The notes under the pieces were generated by a model. That model searched no databases, was not told the DNA's origin, and saw nothing but the letters and a program-made list of their open reading frames with translations. From assembly GCF_029407905.1 (NCBI RefSeq), contig NC_073627.1, forward strand, positions 160,151,697-160,215,696: 64,000 bases of DNA, given 5' to 3'. Of this stretch, positions 1 to 9,799 are shown piece by piece; the stretch's first letter is position 1; every line of letters begins with the position of its first letter. A program made the translations under genes and the position numbers. This DNA is from Bubalus kerabau. Lineage: Eukaryota > Chordata > Mammalia > Artiodactyla > Bovidae.

Positions 1-1679
1 ATTGTGTAATAAGTAATAAATTGAGGTTTTCACAAAATTTTACTCTTTAAAGAATGATCCTTAATTTAATATTTTGCTTACAGATCCTTGTACTCAAAAT
101 ATGTTCTAGAACAACTTGATGTAGGATGATCTAACTATAAAAAATCAAGAAAAATATTAACAAAATTATTAGGAAGGAAAAGTTAGAGAAAAGCAAAACA
201 TTAGGAAATATTGAGAAGAGGAAAATAAAATTGTGAATTAGGCACATTTTGTATCCAGAAGTGCCTGATAGTATTTTTACAAAAAGATTATATTAATGTA
301 TTACATACTTTCTTCCTCCTTAACACAATTATATTTTAGAGCATCATGTACATGACAAGTCCACAACTTGGCTGGCAATCCTCACCACCTGCAAAGGATT
401 AAAATACACTATCAAGGGAAGAGATACTCTAGGATGTAGTTAAGATTAGAACATGGCTGTAGTCTGACAAACATAGGCAAAGTAAATCATACTTCTTTGG
501 AAATTATATACATGATGAATGTATAAGAGGGACTTTTGAAATTCAGATGGACATGAAGCCACTCTAAAAATCTTAAAATTGAATAAATCAAACAATATAC
601 TAGGCAAATATTAAGCAAAATATGTCAAAAATATACATTAGTCTTGATTTAAAAAAATTAGGATGAAATATGTCAATTTCCCTTAATCAGAATCAATCAA
701 ATCTAGTAAATAAATATGTTTGGATAAAGGAAACAATGTATTCAATAAGCCAATCATACATCTAGCTCTGTATAAACCACTCACTTTTTCCTGTACTACA
801 GAGTAAACTAATGATCTTTACTACAGAAAATGTATAAAAATGTTCGATGTAGACATAAGGAAAACATAAAGCAAATTTAATAAGGATAAATATATTCAAG
901 CAACATTCCCAGGTTTTAATCTTGCTGCTGTGTGGACTTTCTCCCAAAGAGGAAATAAAAACTAAACTTTACAAACTAATGGGTTTATGATGAGAAATGT
1001 GTAACAGTAAAAGCTATAGTCAGAGGAAAATGTATAGTCATAACACTTTAGTTATTAAAAGGCATATACTGAAAATTAATAATAAATGGTCACACTTCTT
1101 CTGTGTGTTTTAGGTGATCTGATAAATACTCCCAATATCTTTAAGCTTTACAAATGTTTAGCATATAAGAAATCAAGACACAAGTAGAAATAAAATTGAA
1201 CTGTAGAAAATTGGCTGAGATAATGATTCATAAAAGCAAGTGATTATCTGAAAAGATAAAGAGTGATATTGCATAGTAAGAAGAGGTCAACTTATTTTAA
1301 AAAGATGTACCATTTCTAAATATAGATGCATTCAGTGAGAGTAAGTAATAAAAGTTTCCAGTAACCTAGGAATCAGTGCTATGAAGGAGCTAGCCCAAGA
1401 GCTAACTCAAACTTTCAGCAATTCTGCATTTCAATTAATGTCATATTGGTAACATGGAAACTGGCAAATGCTACATATCATGGCCTTCACTCTACTTCCA
1501 GAAAATTGAATGCTAAATATTTTCCATCCCATCACCTCAAAAAAGGAAACTCATTCAACCTGGTAAAAGGCATTTGCAAAATATCTACAATTGTAAAAAC
1601 AATAAATTATTTTTTAAGTGGTCTTTGTTTCAAGATTGGGGAGAAAGAAACATTAAGAGAGTTTCATATAATGTAAATA
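1..1679. other. AT-rich DNA, no gene recognised
   Basis: I see no recognisable gene, RNA or well-preserved repeat here. The DNA is AT-rich with many short A and T runs. The few open frames, the longest being 76 codons near 1446-1676, have no recognisable motif and look like chance frames. Very old repeats could be hidden. Confidence 0.6.
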
Positions 1680-2190
1680 TAGGTTTATAGATCACATGGA
1701 ATAGAATATTTACTTCAGAATAGATTTTTGACAAAATATCAAGTTACTTCAACAAAGACCAAATAGTCTCTGGACAATGGTATTTAAACAAATGAATTAA
1801 AAAAAATTTTTTAAGCATTAAAAACATTTTAATTAATAAAAATATTAATAAAATAATATTTTAAATCAATACAATTTAATATTTAATAAAATTTAAATAT
1901 TTTTAAATATTAAAAAAGCATTATCACAAGTTAACTTGAAATGAAATGTAAATGAAATTAAAAACAATAAATACTGCTTCAAAGTGACATAAAGCAGACC
2001 CACAATGTTTGTGTCTAGGGATGGGGAGATTTACTTTAAAGGAGCATTGTAAGTGATGAAAAATTTTTATTACTTAAATTGTGAATTGGTTACATAAGTG
2101 TTAGTATTGTTAATACACACCAGTGTGTACTCTTAAAATGAAAGAATTTTATAGTGTATGTAATTTAGACTTTAAAGCTATCAAGGAGAC
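1680..2190 (+). mobile_element. Degraded old L1 (ORF2 end to 3' UTR), partial
   Basis: Around 1685-1785 the words 'atggaatagaata', 'ttttgacaaaatatcaag' and 'caacaaagaccaaatagtct' follow the order seen in the L1 ORF2 C-terminal region. About 1985-2185 resembles an old L1 3' UTR: 'gtgacataaagcagacc', 'ggatggggaga', 'ggttacataagtgtta' and 'tgtactcttaaaatgaaag' occur in the expected order. The two parts are separated by an AT-only tract. Many indels place this among the older L1M types, but the subfamily is not assignable by eye. Confidence 0.5.
1795..1918. repeat. AT-only low-complexity tract
   Basis: About 125 bases are almost entirely A and T, built from irregular taaaa, aatatt and tttaa units with no fixed period. 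The tract lies inside the old L1 remnant and separates its ORF2-like and 3' UTR-like parts. Confidence 0.8.
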
Positions 2191-2702
2191 ATTCAAAATT
2201 ATTAAGGAGAACAACTTTTTCTGAATTTAAGTAACCTGTGGCAGATAAACTCCTACTCAATACCTAGAAAAATCAGACACAAAGCATATGTATTTTGTAA
2301 TTCACTCTTGTGAAACTTTGGAAAAGGACAAATCTACAGAGACTGGTTACTAGTTGCTCAAGATCGGATGTGTTGATGAAGAAACTTTCTTGAAAGGAGA
2401 TCACACAAATGGGAAGATAAGCATGCTAAAATAAATGGTTTACACGTTAGTGTATATTCCATCTTCAATGCAAATATACTGGGAATCATATCCAAAAGAT
2501 ACCAAGAAGTTCATGATATGTTTGAAAATTAAAACTATAATCATAAGTAACCTATAGAGTGACAAAACACACTGGATTTTAGAAAATATTTTAACTAAAT
2601 AAATATATTACAAATTAAAAAAAAACACAGCTAAAGAAAGCAAATGTATAGCTTAACATGAATAAATTACAAAAAAAATACTGAAAATTTTCAGGGTAAG
2701 TA
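2191..2702. other. Unassigned AT-rich DNA
   Basis: I see no coding frame of substance and no repeat I can name. It lies between the old L1 3' end and a BovB copy and may include further decayed L1 3' UTR. Confidence 0.5.
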
Positions 2703-3250
2703 TTCACCACTGTTGCCATTGCTCAGTCATGTCTGACTCTTTGTGACCCCATGGACTGCAGCACACCAGGCTTCCCTGTCCTTCACAATCTCCCAGACCT
2801 TGCTCAAACTTATATCCATTGAGTCAGTGATACCATCCAACCATCTCATTCTTTGTCGTCCCCTTCTCCTGCTTTCCATCTTTTCCAGCATCAGGGTCTT
2901 TTCCAGTGAATTGGTTCCTCACATCTGGTAACCAAAGAATTGGAACTTCAGCTTCAGTTTCAGTTCTTCCAATGAATATTCAGGACTGATTTCCTTTAGG
3001 ATTTACTGGTTGGATCTCCTTGTATTCCAAGGGAGTCTCAAGAGTCTTCAACACCACAGTACAAAAGCTTCAATTCTTCAATGCTCAGCCCTCGTTATGG
3101 TTCAATTCTCAAATCCATACATGGCTACTGGAAAACACCTGGAAGTTCTCAAGTCACGTACTGGTGAAGCCTAGCCTGAAGAATTTTGAGCATCACTTTG
3201 CTAGCGTGTGAAATAAGTGCAACTGTGCAGTAGTTCGAACATATTCACCT
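2703..3250 (-). mobile_element. BovB LINE (RTE), internally deleted copy
   Basis: The left edge carries the antisense BovB 3' end ('ttgctcagtcatgtctgac', '...ccatggactgcagc'). It then reads through the ORF2 C-terminal region to about 3139 ('ccatacatggctactgg'). From about 3140 it jumps to a more 5' part of ORF2 ('gtgaagcctagcctgaag', 'tgtgcagtagttcgaac'). Compared with fuller BovB copies in this window, about 1.2 kb is missing at that point. No open frame survives. The right edge meets the old L1 that begins near 3290. Confidence 0.85.
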
Positions 3251-3560
3251 TAGGGAATTTTAAAAAACTTTTTAAAGAATAAAAAAAGTCAAATATGTTA
3301 GAAAGTATGAAATAAAAGCATAAGAGGAGAAACTCATAGAATAGAAAAAAAAAGTTCAAGCTGATAAAAAGGTGATTCTTTGAAAATTGTTATAAAATAC
3401 AACAATCTCTGGTAAGACTGAAAAGGGGAGAGCTCAAATCAATAGAAATAAAAATGAAAATGGAGAAGTTACAACAAACAACACAGAAATACAAAGGATC
3501 ATATGAGACTAGTACTGGCAACTATATATCAATAATATAGACAATCTAGAAGAAATAGAG

Positions 3561-3834
3561 AAGGCAATGGCACCCCACTACACTACTCTTGCCTGGAAAA
3601 TCACATGGACAGAGAAGCCTGGTAGGCTGCAGTCCATGCGGTTGCTAAGAGTTGGACATGACTGAGCAACTTCATTTTCACTTTTCGCTTTCACGAACCG
3701 GAGAAGGAAATGGCAACCCACTCCAGTGTTCTTGCCTGGAGAATTCCAGGGACTGGGGAGCCTGGTGGGCTGCCGTCTGTGGGGTCTCACAGAGTCGGAC
3801 ACAACTGAAGCAACTTAGCAGCAGCAGCAGCAGA
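3561..3834 (+). mobile_element. BOV-A2 SINE (dimeric)
   Basis: Two related units occur in tandem. The first starts 'gaaggcaatggcacccc' and the second 'ggaaatggcaacccactcc', ending in a short CAG run. A 13-bp target-site duplication, agaagaaatagag, flanks it at 3548-3560 and 3835-3847 and is L1 target sequence, which proves insertion into the old L1. It encodes no protein and would be moved by LINE machinery. Confidence 0.96.
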
Positions 3835-3855
3835 AGAAGAAATAGAGTAATTCTT

Positions 3856-4665
3856 CAGTTCAGTTCAGTTCAGTTGCTCAGTCATGTTCGACTCTTTGCG
3901 ATCCCATGAATCACAACACTGCCAGGCCTCCCTGTCCATCACCAACTCCAGGAGTTTACTCAGACTCACATCCATCAAGTCAGTGATGCCATCCAGCCAT
4001 CTCATCCTCTGTCGTCCCCTTCTCCTCCTGCTCCCAATCCCTCCCAGCATCAGAGTCTTTTCCAATGAGTCAACTCTTCACATGAGGTGGCCAAAATATT
4101 GGAGTTTCAGCTTTAGCATCATTCCTTCCAAAGAAATCCCAGGGCTGATCTCCTTCAGAGTGGACTGGTTGGATCTCCTTGCAGTCCAAGGGACTCTCAA
4201 GAGTCTTCTCCAACACCACAGTTCAAAAGCATCAATTCTTTGGTGCTCAGCCTTCTTCACAGTCCAACTCTCACATCCATAAATGACCACTGGAAAAACC
4301 ATAGCCTTGACTAGATGGACCTTTGTTGGCAAAGTAATGTCTCTGCTTTTGAATATGCTATCTAGGTTGGTCATAACTTTCCTTCCAAGGAGTAAGCATC
4401 TTTTAATTTCGTGGCTTCAATCACCATCTGCAGTGATTTTGGAGCCCCCCAAAATAAAGCCTGACACTGTTTCCACTGTTTCCCCATCTATTTCCCATGA
4501 AGTGATGGGACCGGATGCCATGATCTTCGTTTTCTGAATGTTGAGCTTTAAGCCAACTTTTTCACTCTCCACTTTCACTTTCATCAAGAGGCTTTTTAGT
4601 TCCTCTTCACTTTCTGCCATAAAGGTGGTGTCATCTGCATATCTGAGGTTATTGATATAAGTACA
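3856..4665 (-). mobile_element. BovB LINE 3' portion, 5'-truncated
   Basis: The left end has the antisense ACTGA-type tail (four 'cagtt' units), then the BovB 3' end and ORF2 C-terminus. It is 5'-truncated just beyond the RT catalytic box: the antisense of NNLRYADDTTFMAES is readable near 4605-4660. Frames are partly intact (92 and 98 codons on the minus strand), so it is fairly young. It sits inside the old L1, which resumes at about 4666 ('acaatcttccaagactgaac'). Confidence 0.93.
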
Positions 4666-5662
4666 ATCTTCCAAGACTGAACCAGGAAGAAACAAAAAGT
4701 ATTAACAGACCAATCACAAAACTGAAATTGAAACTGTAAAAATCTTCCTATAAACCAAAAGTCCAGGACCAGTTAGCATCACAGGAAAATTCCATCAAAC
4801 ATTTAGAAAATAATTACTGCCTATCCTTCTAAAACTATTGAAATAAATTGCAGAGGAAGGCACAATTCCAAACTAATTATATAAGGCCACCATGACCGTG
4901 ATACCAAAACAATTGTGTCACAGAAAAAGAAAATTACAGGCCAATACACCATAAATATAGACAAAGAATCTTCAACAAAGTATAAGAAAACCAAATCTAA
5001 CAATACATTAAAAGGATCATACATCCTAAACAAGTGGGATTTACCCCAGTAATGCAAGGATTTTTCAATATTCATAAGTCAATCAGTGTGACACACCACA
5101 TTAAAAAATTGAAAAATAAAAACCATATGATCATTTCGATAGACACAGAAAAGTTTTTGACAAAAATACAAACTATTTATAATACAAACTCTCCAGAATT
5201 TGGGAGTAATGGGAACATAACATAATAAAGACCATTTATGACAAGCCCATAGCTAGTATCATACTCAATGGTAAAAAGCTGAAAGCATTTCCTCTAAGAT
5301 AAGAAAAAATCTATGCATATCCACTGTTACCACTTTTATTCAAGATAATTTTGGGAATCCCAAGCCATGGGAATAAGAGAAGGAAAGGAAATAAAAGGAA
5401 GCCAAATTAAAAAAGAAAAAGTAAAACTGTCATTATTTGCAGATAACATGATACTATACATAGAAAATCCTAAAGATGCTCTCAGAAAACTACTAGAACT
5501 CATCAATGAATTCAGTAAAGTGTCAGGATACAAAATTAATACACAAAAACCTCTTGCATTCCTACACACTATACAACAAAAGATCAAAAAGAGAATTTAA
5601 TGAAACCATCCCATTTATCATCTCATCAAAAAATAATAAAATTCCTAGGAATAAACCTATCT

Positions 5663-6460
5663 GCATATCAGATATGCAAATAACACTACTGTAATGGTAG
5701 AAAGCAAAGAGGAACTAAAGAGCCTCTTGATGAAGGTGAAAGAGGACCTTGAATATGTGGCTTAAAACTCATCTTTCAAAAAACTAATATCATGGCATCC
5801 AGTCGTTATCACTTCATGGTAAGTAGACAGAAAAAAAAGAAAATACAAACAGTGACAGTCTTTAATTTGTTGGGCTCCAAAATCACTGCAGATGGTAACT
5901 GCAGCCATAATATTGAAAGACACTCACTCCTTGGAAGAAAAATTATAACAAACCTAGACAGTGTATTAAAATGCAGATACACCACTTTGCCAACAAAGGT
6001 CCATACAGTCATAACTATGGTTTTTCCAGTAGTCATATATGAATATGAGAGTTGGACTATAAAGAAGGCTAAGTGCTAAAGAATTGATACTTTTGAACTG
6101 TGGTGTTGGAGAAGACTCTTGAGAGTCCCTTGGATTGCAAGGAGATCAGATCAGTCAATCCTAAAGGAAATCACTCCTGAATATTCATTGGAAGGACTGA
6201 TGCTGAAGCTGAAGCCCCAGTACTTTGACTCAATGATGAGAAGAACAGACTCACTAGAAAAGACCCTGCTGCAGGGAAGATTGAAGGCAGGAGGAGAAGG
6301 GGACAACAGGATGAGATAGTTGGATGGCATCACCGACTCACTGGAAATAAGTTTGAGCGTCCTCCAAGAAACAGTGAAGGACAAGGAAGCCTGCCGTGCT
6401 GCAGTCCATGAGGTCACAAAGAGTTGGGCATGACTGAGAACTGAACAACAACAATAAAAG
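5663..6460 (+). mobile_element. BovB LINE 3' portion, 5'-truncated, forward
   Basis: It begins with the degraded YADD region ('gatatgcaaataacac') and runs through the ORF2 C-terminus to the BovB 3' end ('gagttgggcatgactgag') with an AAC-rich tail. A 6-bp duplication, ctatct, at 5657-5662 and 6461-6466 matches L1 target sequence. It is more diverged than the reverse BovB at 3856-4665, so it is probably the older of the two insertions in this L1. No intact ORF remains. Confidence 0.9.
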
Positions 6461-7124
6461 CTATCTAAAGAGGCAATATATCTGTACTCTGAAAGCCCTA
6501 CAACACTGATGAAAGAAACTGAACATTATATAAACAGATGGAAAGACCATATTTTTAGATTGGAAGTATCTATATTGTCAAAATTACTATACCACCCAAA
6601 GCAATTTATAGCTCCAATCCCTTAAATTATCAGTGGCATTTTTTTCTGGAACTAGAGGAAAAAAATGTTTAAATTTGTATGGAAATCACTTTCCTAAGCA
6701 TATACCCAGAGAAAGTCATAATTCAAAAAGATACACACACCCCAATGTTTATTGTAACACTGTATACAATAGCCAACACATGGAAGCCACCTAAATGTTC
6801 ATCAACAGAGGAATGGATGAAGAACATATGGAACCTATATTCAATGGAATATTATTTAGCCATAAAAAATAATGAAAGGTGCCATTTGTAGCAACACTGA
6901 TAGACCTAAATATTATCATACTAAGTGAAATAAGTCAGACAGAGAAAGACAAATACAATATGATATCTTTAATATGTGGAATATAAATAATGATACAAAT
7001 GCACTTGTTTACTAACAGAAACAGACTCATAGAATTAAGAAACAAACATACAGTTACCAAAGGGGAAAGGGAGGGTGGAAATTAGGAGTTTGAAATTAAC
7101 ATATACATACTACTATATATAAAA

Positions 7125-7330
7125 TGGTTTCCCTGGTGGCTCAGCGATAAAGAATCTGCCTGCCAATGAATGAGACAGGAATTTGAACCCTGGGTTGAGA
7201 AGATTCCATGTAGAAGGAAATGGCAATTCACTCCAATATTCTTCCCTGGGAAATCCCATGGACAGAGGAAGCTGGCAGACAACAGTTCCATGGGGTCACA
7301 AAAAGTTTGACATGTCTTAGCAATTGAACA
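7125..7330 (+). mobile_element. Bov-tA SINE
   Basis: A tRNA-Glu-derived head is visible ('ttccctggtggctcag', then the box-B-like 'tttgaaccctgggttg'). It is followed by the body and a BovB-like 3' end ('ccatggggtcacaaaaag'). It abuts the old L1 3' UTR. It is diverged and is not a functional tRNA. Confidence 0.88.
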
Positions 7331-7377
7331 ATGAGAGCAAAGATTTTACTGAAAATTTTGAGTAATAGAATTGTTAC

Positions 7378-7507
7378 TGCTGCTGCTGCTAAGTCACTTC
7401 AGTTGTGTCCAACTCTGTGCGACCCCATAGATGGCAGCCCACTAGGCTCCTCTGTCCCTGGGATTCTCCAGGCAAGAATACTGGAGTGGGTTGCCAATTC
7501 CTTCCCA
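7378..7507 (-). mobile_element. BOV-A monomer SINE
   Basis: A single reverse BOV-A unit, with the (CAG)n tail seen as 'ctgctgctgctaag' at the left and 'caagaatactggagtgg' near the right. A perfect 14-bp duplication, aatagaattgttac, lies at 7364-7377 and 7508-7521. Confidence 0.95.
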
Positions 7508-7611
7508 AATAGAATTGTTACCAGTAAAAAAATATAAGGCATAATGTATTTGAATACATGCTTATATGTTCATATGGACACGAAAATATATATGCAACAA
7601 AATATATGCAT

Positions 7612-7822
7612 GTGTGTTAGATTGCTTCAGTTGTGTCTGACTCTTTGCAACTCTATGAACTATAGCCTGCCAGTCTCTTCTGTCCATAGGATTCTCTAGG
7701 CAAGACTACTGGAGTGGGTTGCTCTGCTCTCCTTCAGGGGATCTTCCCAATGGATGGATTGAGCTTGTGTCTCCTGCATTGGCAGGCAGGTTCTTTACTA
7801 CTAGTGCCACTTGGGAAGCCCC
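7612..7822 (-). mobile_element. Bov-tA SINE
   Basis: Reverse copy. The BovB-like 3' end is at the left ('ttcagttgtgtctgactc') and the antisense tRNA-like head is at the right ('gtgccacttgggaagcccc'). Several substitutions; no duplication identified. Confidence 0.9.
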
Positions 7823-7985
7823 CAAAATGCTAAGCCATTAAAAACTGATTACAAAAGAGACTTGAGTTTGAAAGTTATTTAGATGGAAAATAACTAGACC
7901 TATCTTTACATTAATTTATATATGTGTATTGATATATGTATAGAACACAAACATATAGCAATGTATGGATACTTAGACACTTGCA

Positions 7986-8207
7986 TAGGGCTTCCCAGGT
8001 GACATTAGTATTAGAACCCACCTGCCAATGCTGGAAATGTAAGAGGCACAGTTTCTATCCCTGAGTTGAGAAAATCCCCTGTGGTAGGAAATGGTAATCA
8101 CTCCAGTATTCTTGCCTGGAAAATTTCATGGACAGAAGAGCCTGGTAGGCTACAATCCACAGGGTTGCAAAGAGTCAGACACGACTGAAGTGACTTAGCA
8201 TGCATGC
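7986..8207 (+). mobile_element. Bov-tA SINE
   Basis: A forward copy with a diverged tRNA-like head ('gggcttcccaggtgac') and a clear body ('ccagtattcttgcctgg'). An 11-bp duplication, agacacttgca, is at 7975-7985 and 8208-8218. Confidence 0.94.
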
Positions 8208-8404
8208 AGACACTTGCAGATTCCTGAATATTAGTGTAGTACCACAAAAATAATGGTACAGTTAAGTGAAGAAACCTTAATAGTAAATGGAAAATTTCAT
8301 AATCATTTCATGAACTTTGAAATTGTCAATGCATTAAAAACTATTTTATTGTCATTTATACATGTATAGGAAAATAAAAATAGTAAAAATAATATTTATC
8401 TTAT

Positions 8405-8610
8405 TTAGTCATTAAGTCATGTCTGATTCTTATATGACCTTATGGACTGTAGCTCGCCAGGCTCCTCTGTCCATGGGATTTTCCAGGCAAGAATATTGGA
8501 GTGGTTTGACATTTCCTTCTCCCAGCCCAGGGATTGAACCCACATCTCTGGCATTGTCAGGCAAATTCTTTACTGCTGAACCACCAGTATTTGCCAGGAA
8601 AGCCCTAATG
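8405..8610 (-). mobile_element. Bov-tA SINE
   Basis: A reverse copy with 'aagtcatgtctgattct' at the left and antisense box-B-like 'agggattgaaccc' near 8530. A 10-bp duplication, tttatcttat, is at 8395-8404 and 8611-8620. Confidence 0.94.
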
Positions 8611-8631
8611 TTTATCTTATACATTGTAATT

Positions 8632-9125
8632 TCAAATATTAGAAACATTTTTAATTAAAATTTTATTTCTTTGTAAAAACTTATTAAGAATAGTTTGAGG
8701 AGTGAATGCCTCCTTTTCATTGTATAACTTGTGATAAACGTGAACATCTTTTCTATGTCTTGGTGAATTATTATATTGTTCCTTTCGACTAGCTTCCAAC
8801 ATTTTATTCTTTCCTCTTTGAATGTCAAGAAATAGCTCCAAGAATTATTTTAATGTGAAGTTTTCTATTGGCATCCCTTCCTCTGTGATATCTTCTCTTT
8901 TTTCACACAAGCACTTTCTCATTTATTTCCTTTTTTAAGTTCCTCTATCCTTGTATCTAGAGCCTCTCAAACTATGGTAGGGCCAATATTCTCATGGTCA
9001 TCTGTTTCATTGATGAATGTCATTTATGTTCAATTCTAACTTCAATTTCAGCTTTATCACACTTTGTTTCTTGCTGTACTTTCATCTTTGTTGGCCAATC
9101 CTTCTTTTGACTACTCACTTTTATT
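8632..9125 (-). pseudogene. Degenerate Tigger/pogo-type transposase remnant (C-terminal part)
   Basis: The minus-strand frame at 8841-8632 has the spaced words ELFLDIQ, KNKMLEA, YHKLYNEKEAF and TILNKFLQRN. From memory, this pattern resembles the C-terminal tail of Tigger (TIGD-like) transposases of the Tc1/mariner superfamily. Upstream on the same strand (about 8845-9125), frames broken by stops still read like transposase. I see no terminal inverted repeats. The match is by recollection and needs a protein search. The alternative is an unrelated chance frame, which I think less likely. Confidence 0.52.
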
Positions 9126-9236
9126 AAAAAAAAAATCACATGGGTTTATCACTATATGATTTGCTGTTTGTGTATGAATGACTAGGTATACAGTGAACAA
9201 TAACTGACTTTGGAAGAAGAAAACTGGTCACTGGCT

Positions 9237-9472
9237 ATAGTGAAAGTGAAAAAAGTGAAAGTCAATCAGTCACGTCCAACTCTTTGGGACCCCATGGACT
9301 ATATAATTCTCCAGGCCAGAATACTGGAGTGGGTAGCCTTTCATTTCTCCAGGGGATCTTCCCAACCCAGGGGTTGAAACCAGGTCTCCCACATTGCAAG
9401 CAGATACTTTAACAGCTGAGCCACAAGGAAAACCCAAGAATACTGGAGTGGGTAGCCTATCCCTACTCCAGT
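9237..9472 (-). mobile_element. Bov-tA SINE, dimeric type, partial
   Basis: A reverse copy beginning with GAAAGT-type tail repeats. One complete unit has antisense head 'gctgagccacaagg', followed by part of a second unit ('aagaatactggagtggg' near 9436). This is the layout of the longer dimeric Bov-tA type seen complete at 24917-25236. Confidence 0.85.
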
Positions 9473-9482
9473 AGTGAGTAGT

Positions 9483-9632
9483 GAAGTATTGTTGTTCAGT
9501 CACTCTTTGCAACCCCATGGACTGCAACACACCAGGCTTCCCTGTCCTTCACTATCTCCCAGAGTTTGTTCAAACTCATATCCAGTCCATGAGGTCTTCC
9601 AACCATCTTTCCTCTGTCATCCTCTTCTTCTT
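9483..9632 (-). mobile_element. BovB LINE, short 3' end
   Basis: About 150 bp of antisense BovB 3' end ('tgttgttcagtcactc', 'ccatggactgcaacac', 'cttccctgtccttcac'), 5'-truncated near 9632. It contains only the last ORF2 codons and the tail region. Confidence 0.82.
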
Positions 9633-9736
9633 AAACTTTATGTCTATTTATTAAAGTATAGTTTTGATGTATCCTTTCGCTTGTTACAGCAATTACTGAT
9701 AGTATTGATTTTTATTCTTGATTTATAAAATTTCAA

Positions 9737-9799
9737 AATGTGACTGTTTAATAAAAAAGATGCACATCATGTGCATCTTTTTTATTAAACAGTCACATT
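9737..9799. repeat. Perfect 63-bp palindrome at an L1 5' junction
   Basis: Arms 9737-9767 and 9769-9799 are exact reverse complements, 31 of 31 bases, around a single C at 9768. Extension stops at 9736/9800. The left arm is target-site flank: its aaaaaagatgcaca matches the sequence just after the L1 poly(A) near 11904. The right arm is therefore an inverted copy of flank placed between the target site and the L1. L1 sequence begins at its end ('tttgcagatgac'). Confidence 0.97.

Larger units (their letters stand above)
3290..7124 (+). mobile_element. Old L1 LINE, ORF2 to 3' UTR, split by three insertions
   Basis: L1 sense pieces lie at about 3290-3560, 3835-3855, 4666-5662 and 6461-7124. Their order follows one L1: endonuclease-RT linker, RT with a recognisable FADNM-type version of the FADD motif near 5435-5455, C-terminal region, then 3' UTR ('acatggaagccacctaaatg', 'agtgaaataagtcagacag'). 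Read together without the inserts they are collinear. Stops and frameshifts are frequent, so no ORF2 protein is possible. The inserts are a BOV-A2, a reverse BovB and a forward BovB, all younger than the L1. Confidence 0.88.

Noticed and set aside
3850..3876. Short direct repeats (cagtt) resembling an array
   Set aside because: These are the antisense ACTGA tail of BovB and recur at every BovB 3' end in the window; there are no spacers as in CRISPR.
9761..9776. Palindrome as a transcription terminator or protein-binding site
   Set aside because: It is precisely explained as an inverted copy of flank at an L1 junction; nothing nearby suggests a regulated gene.
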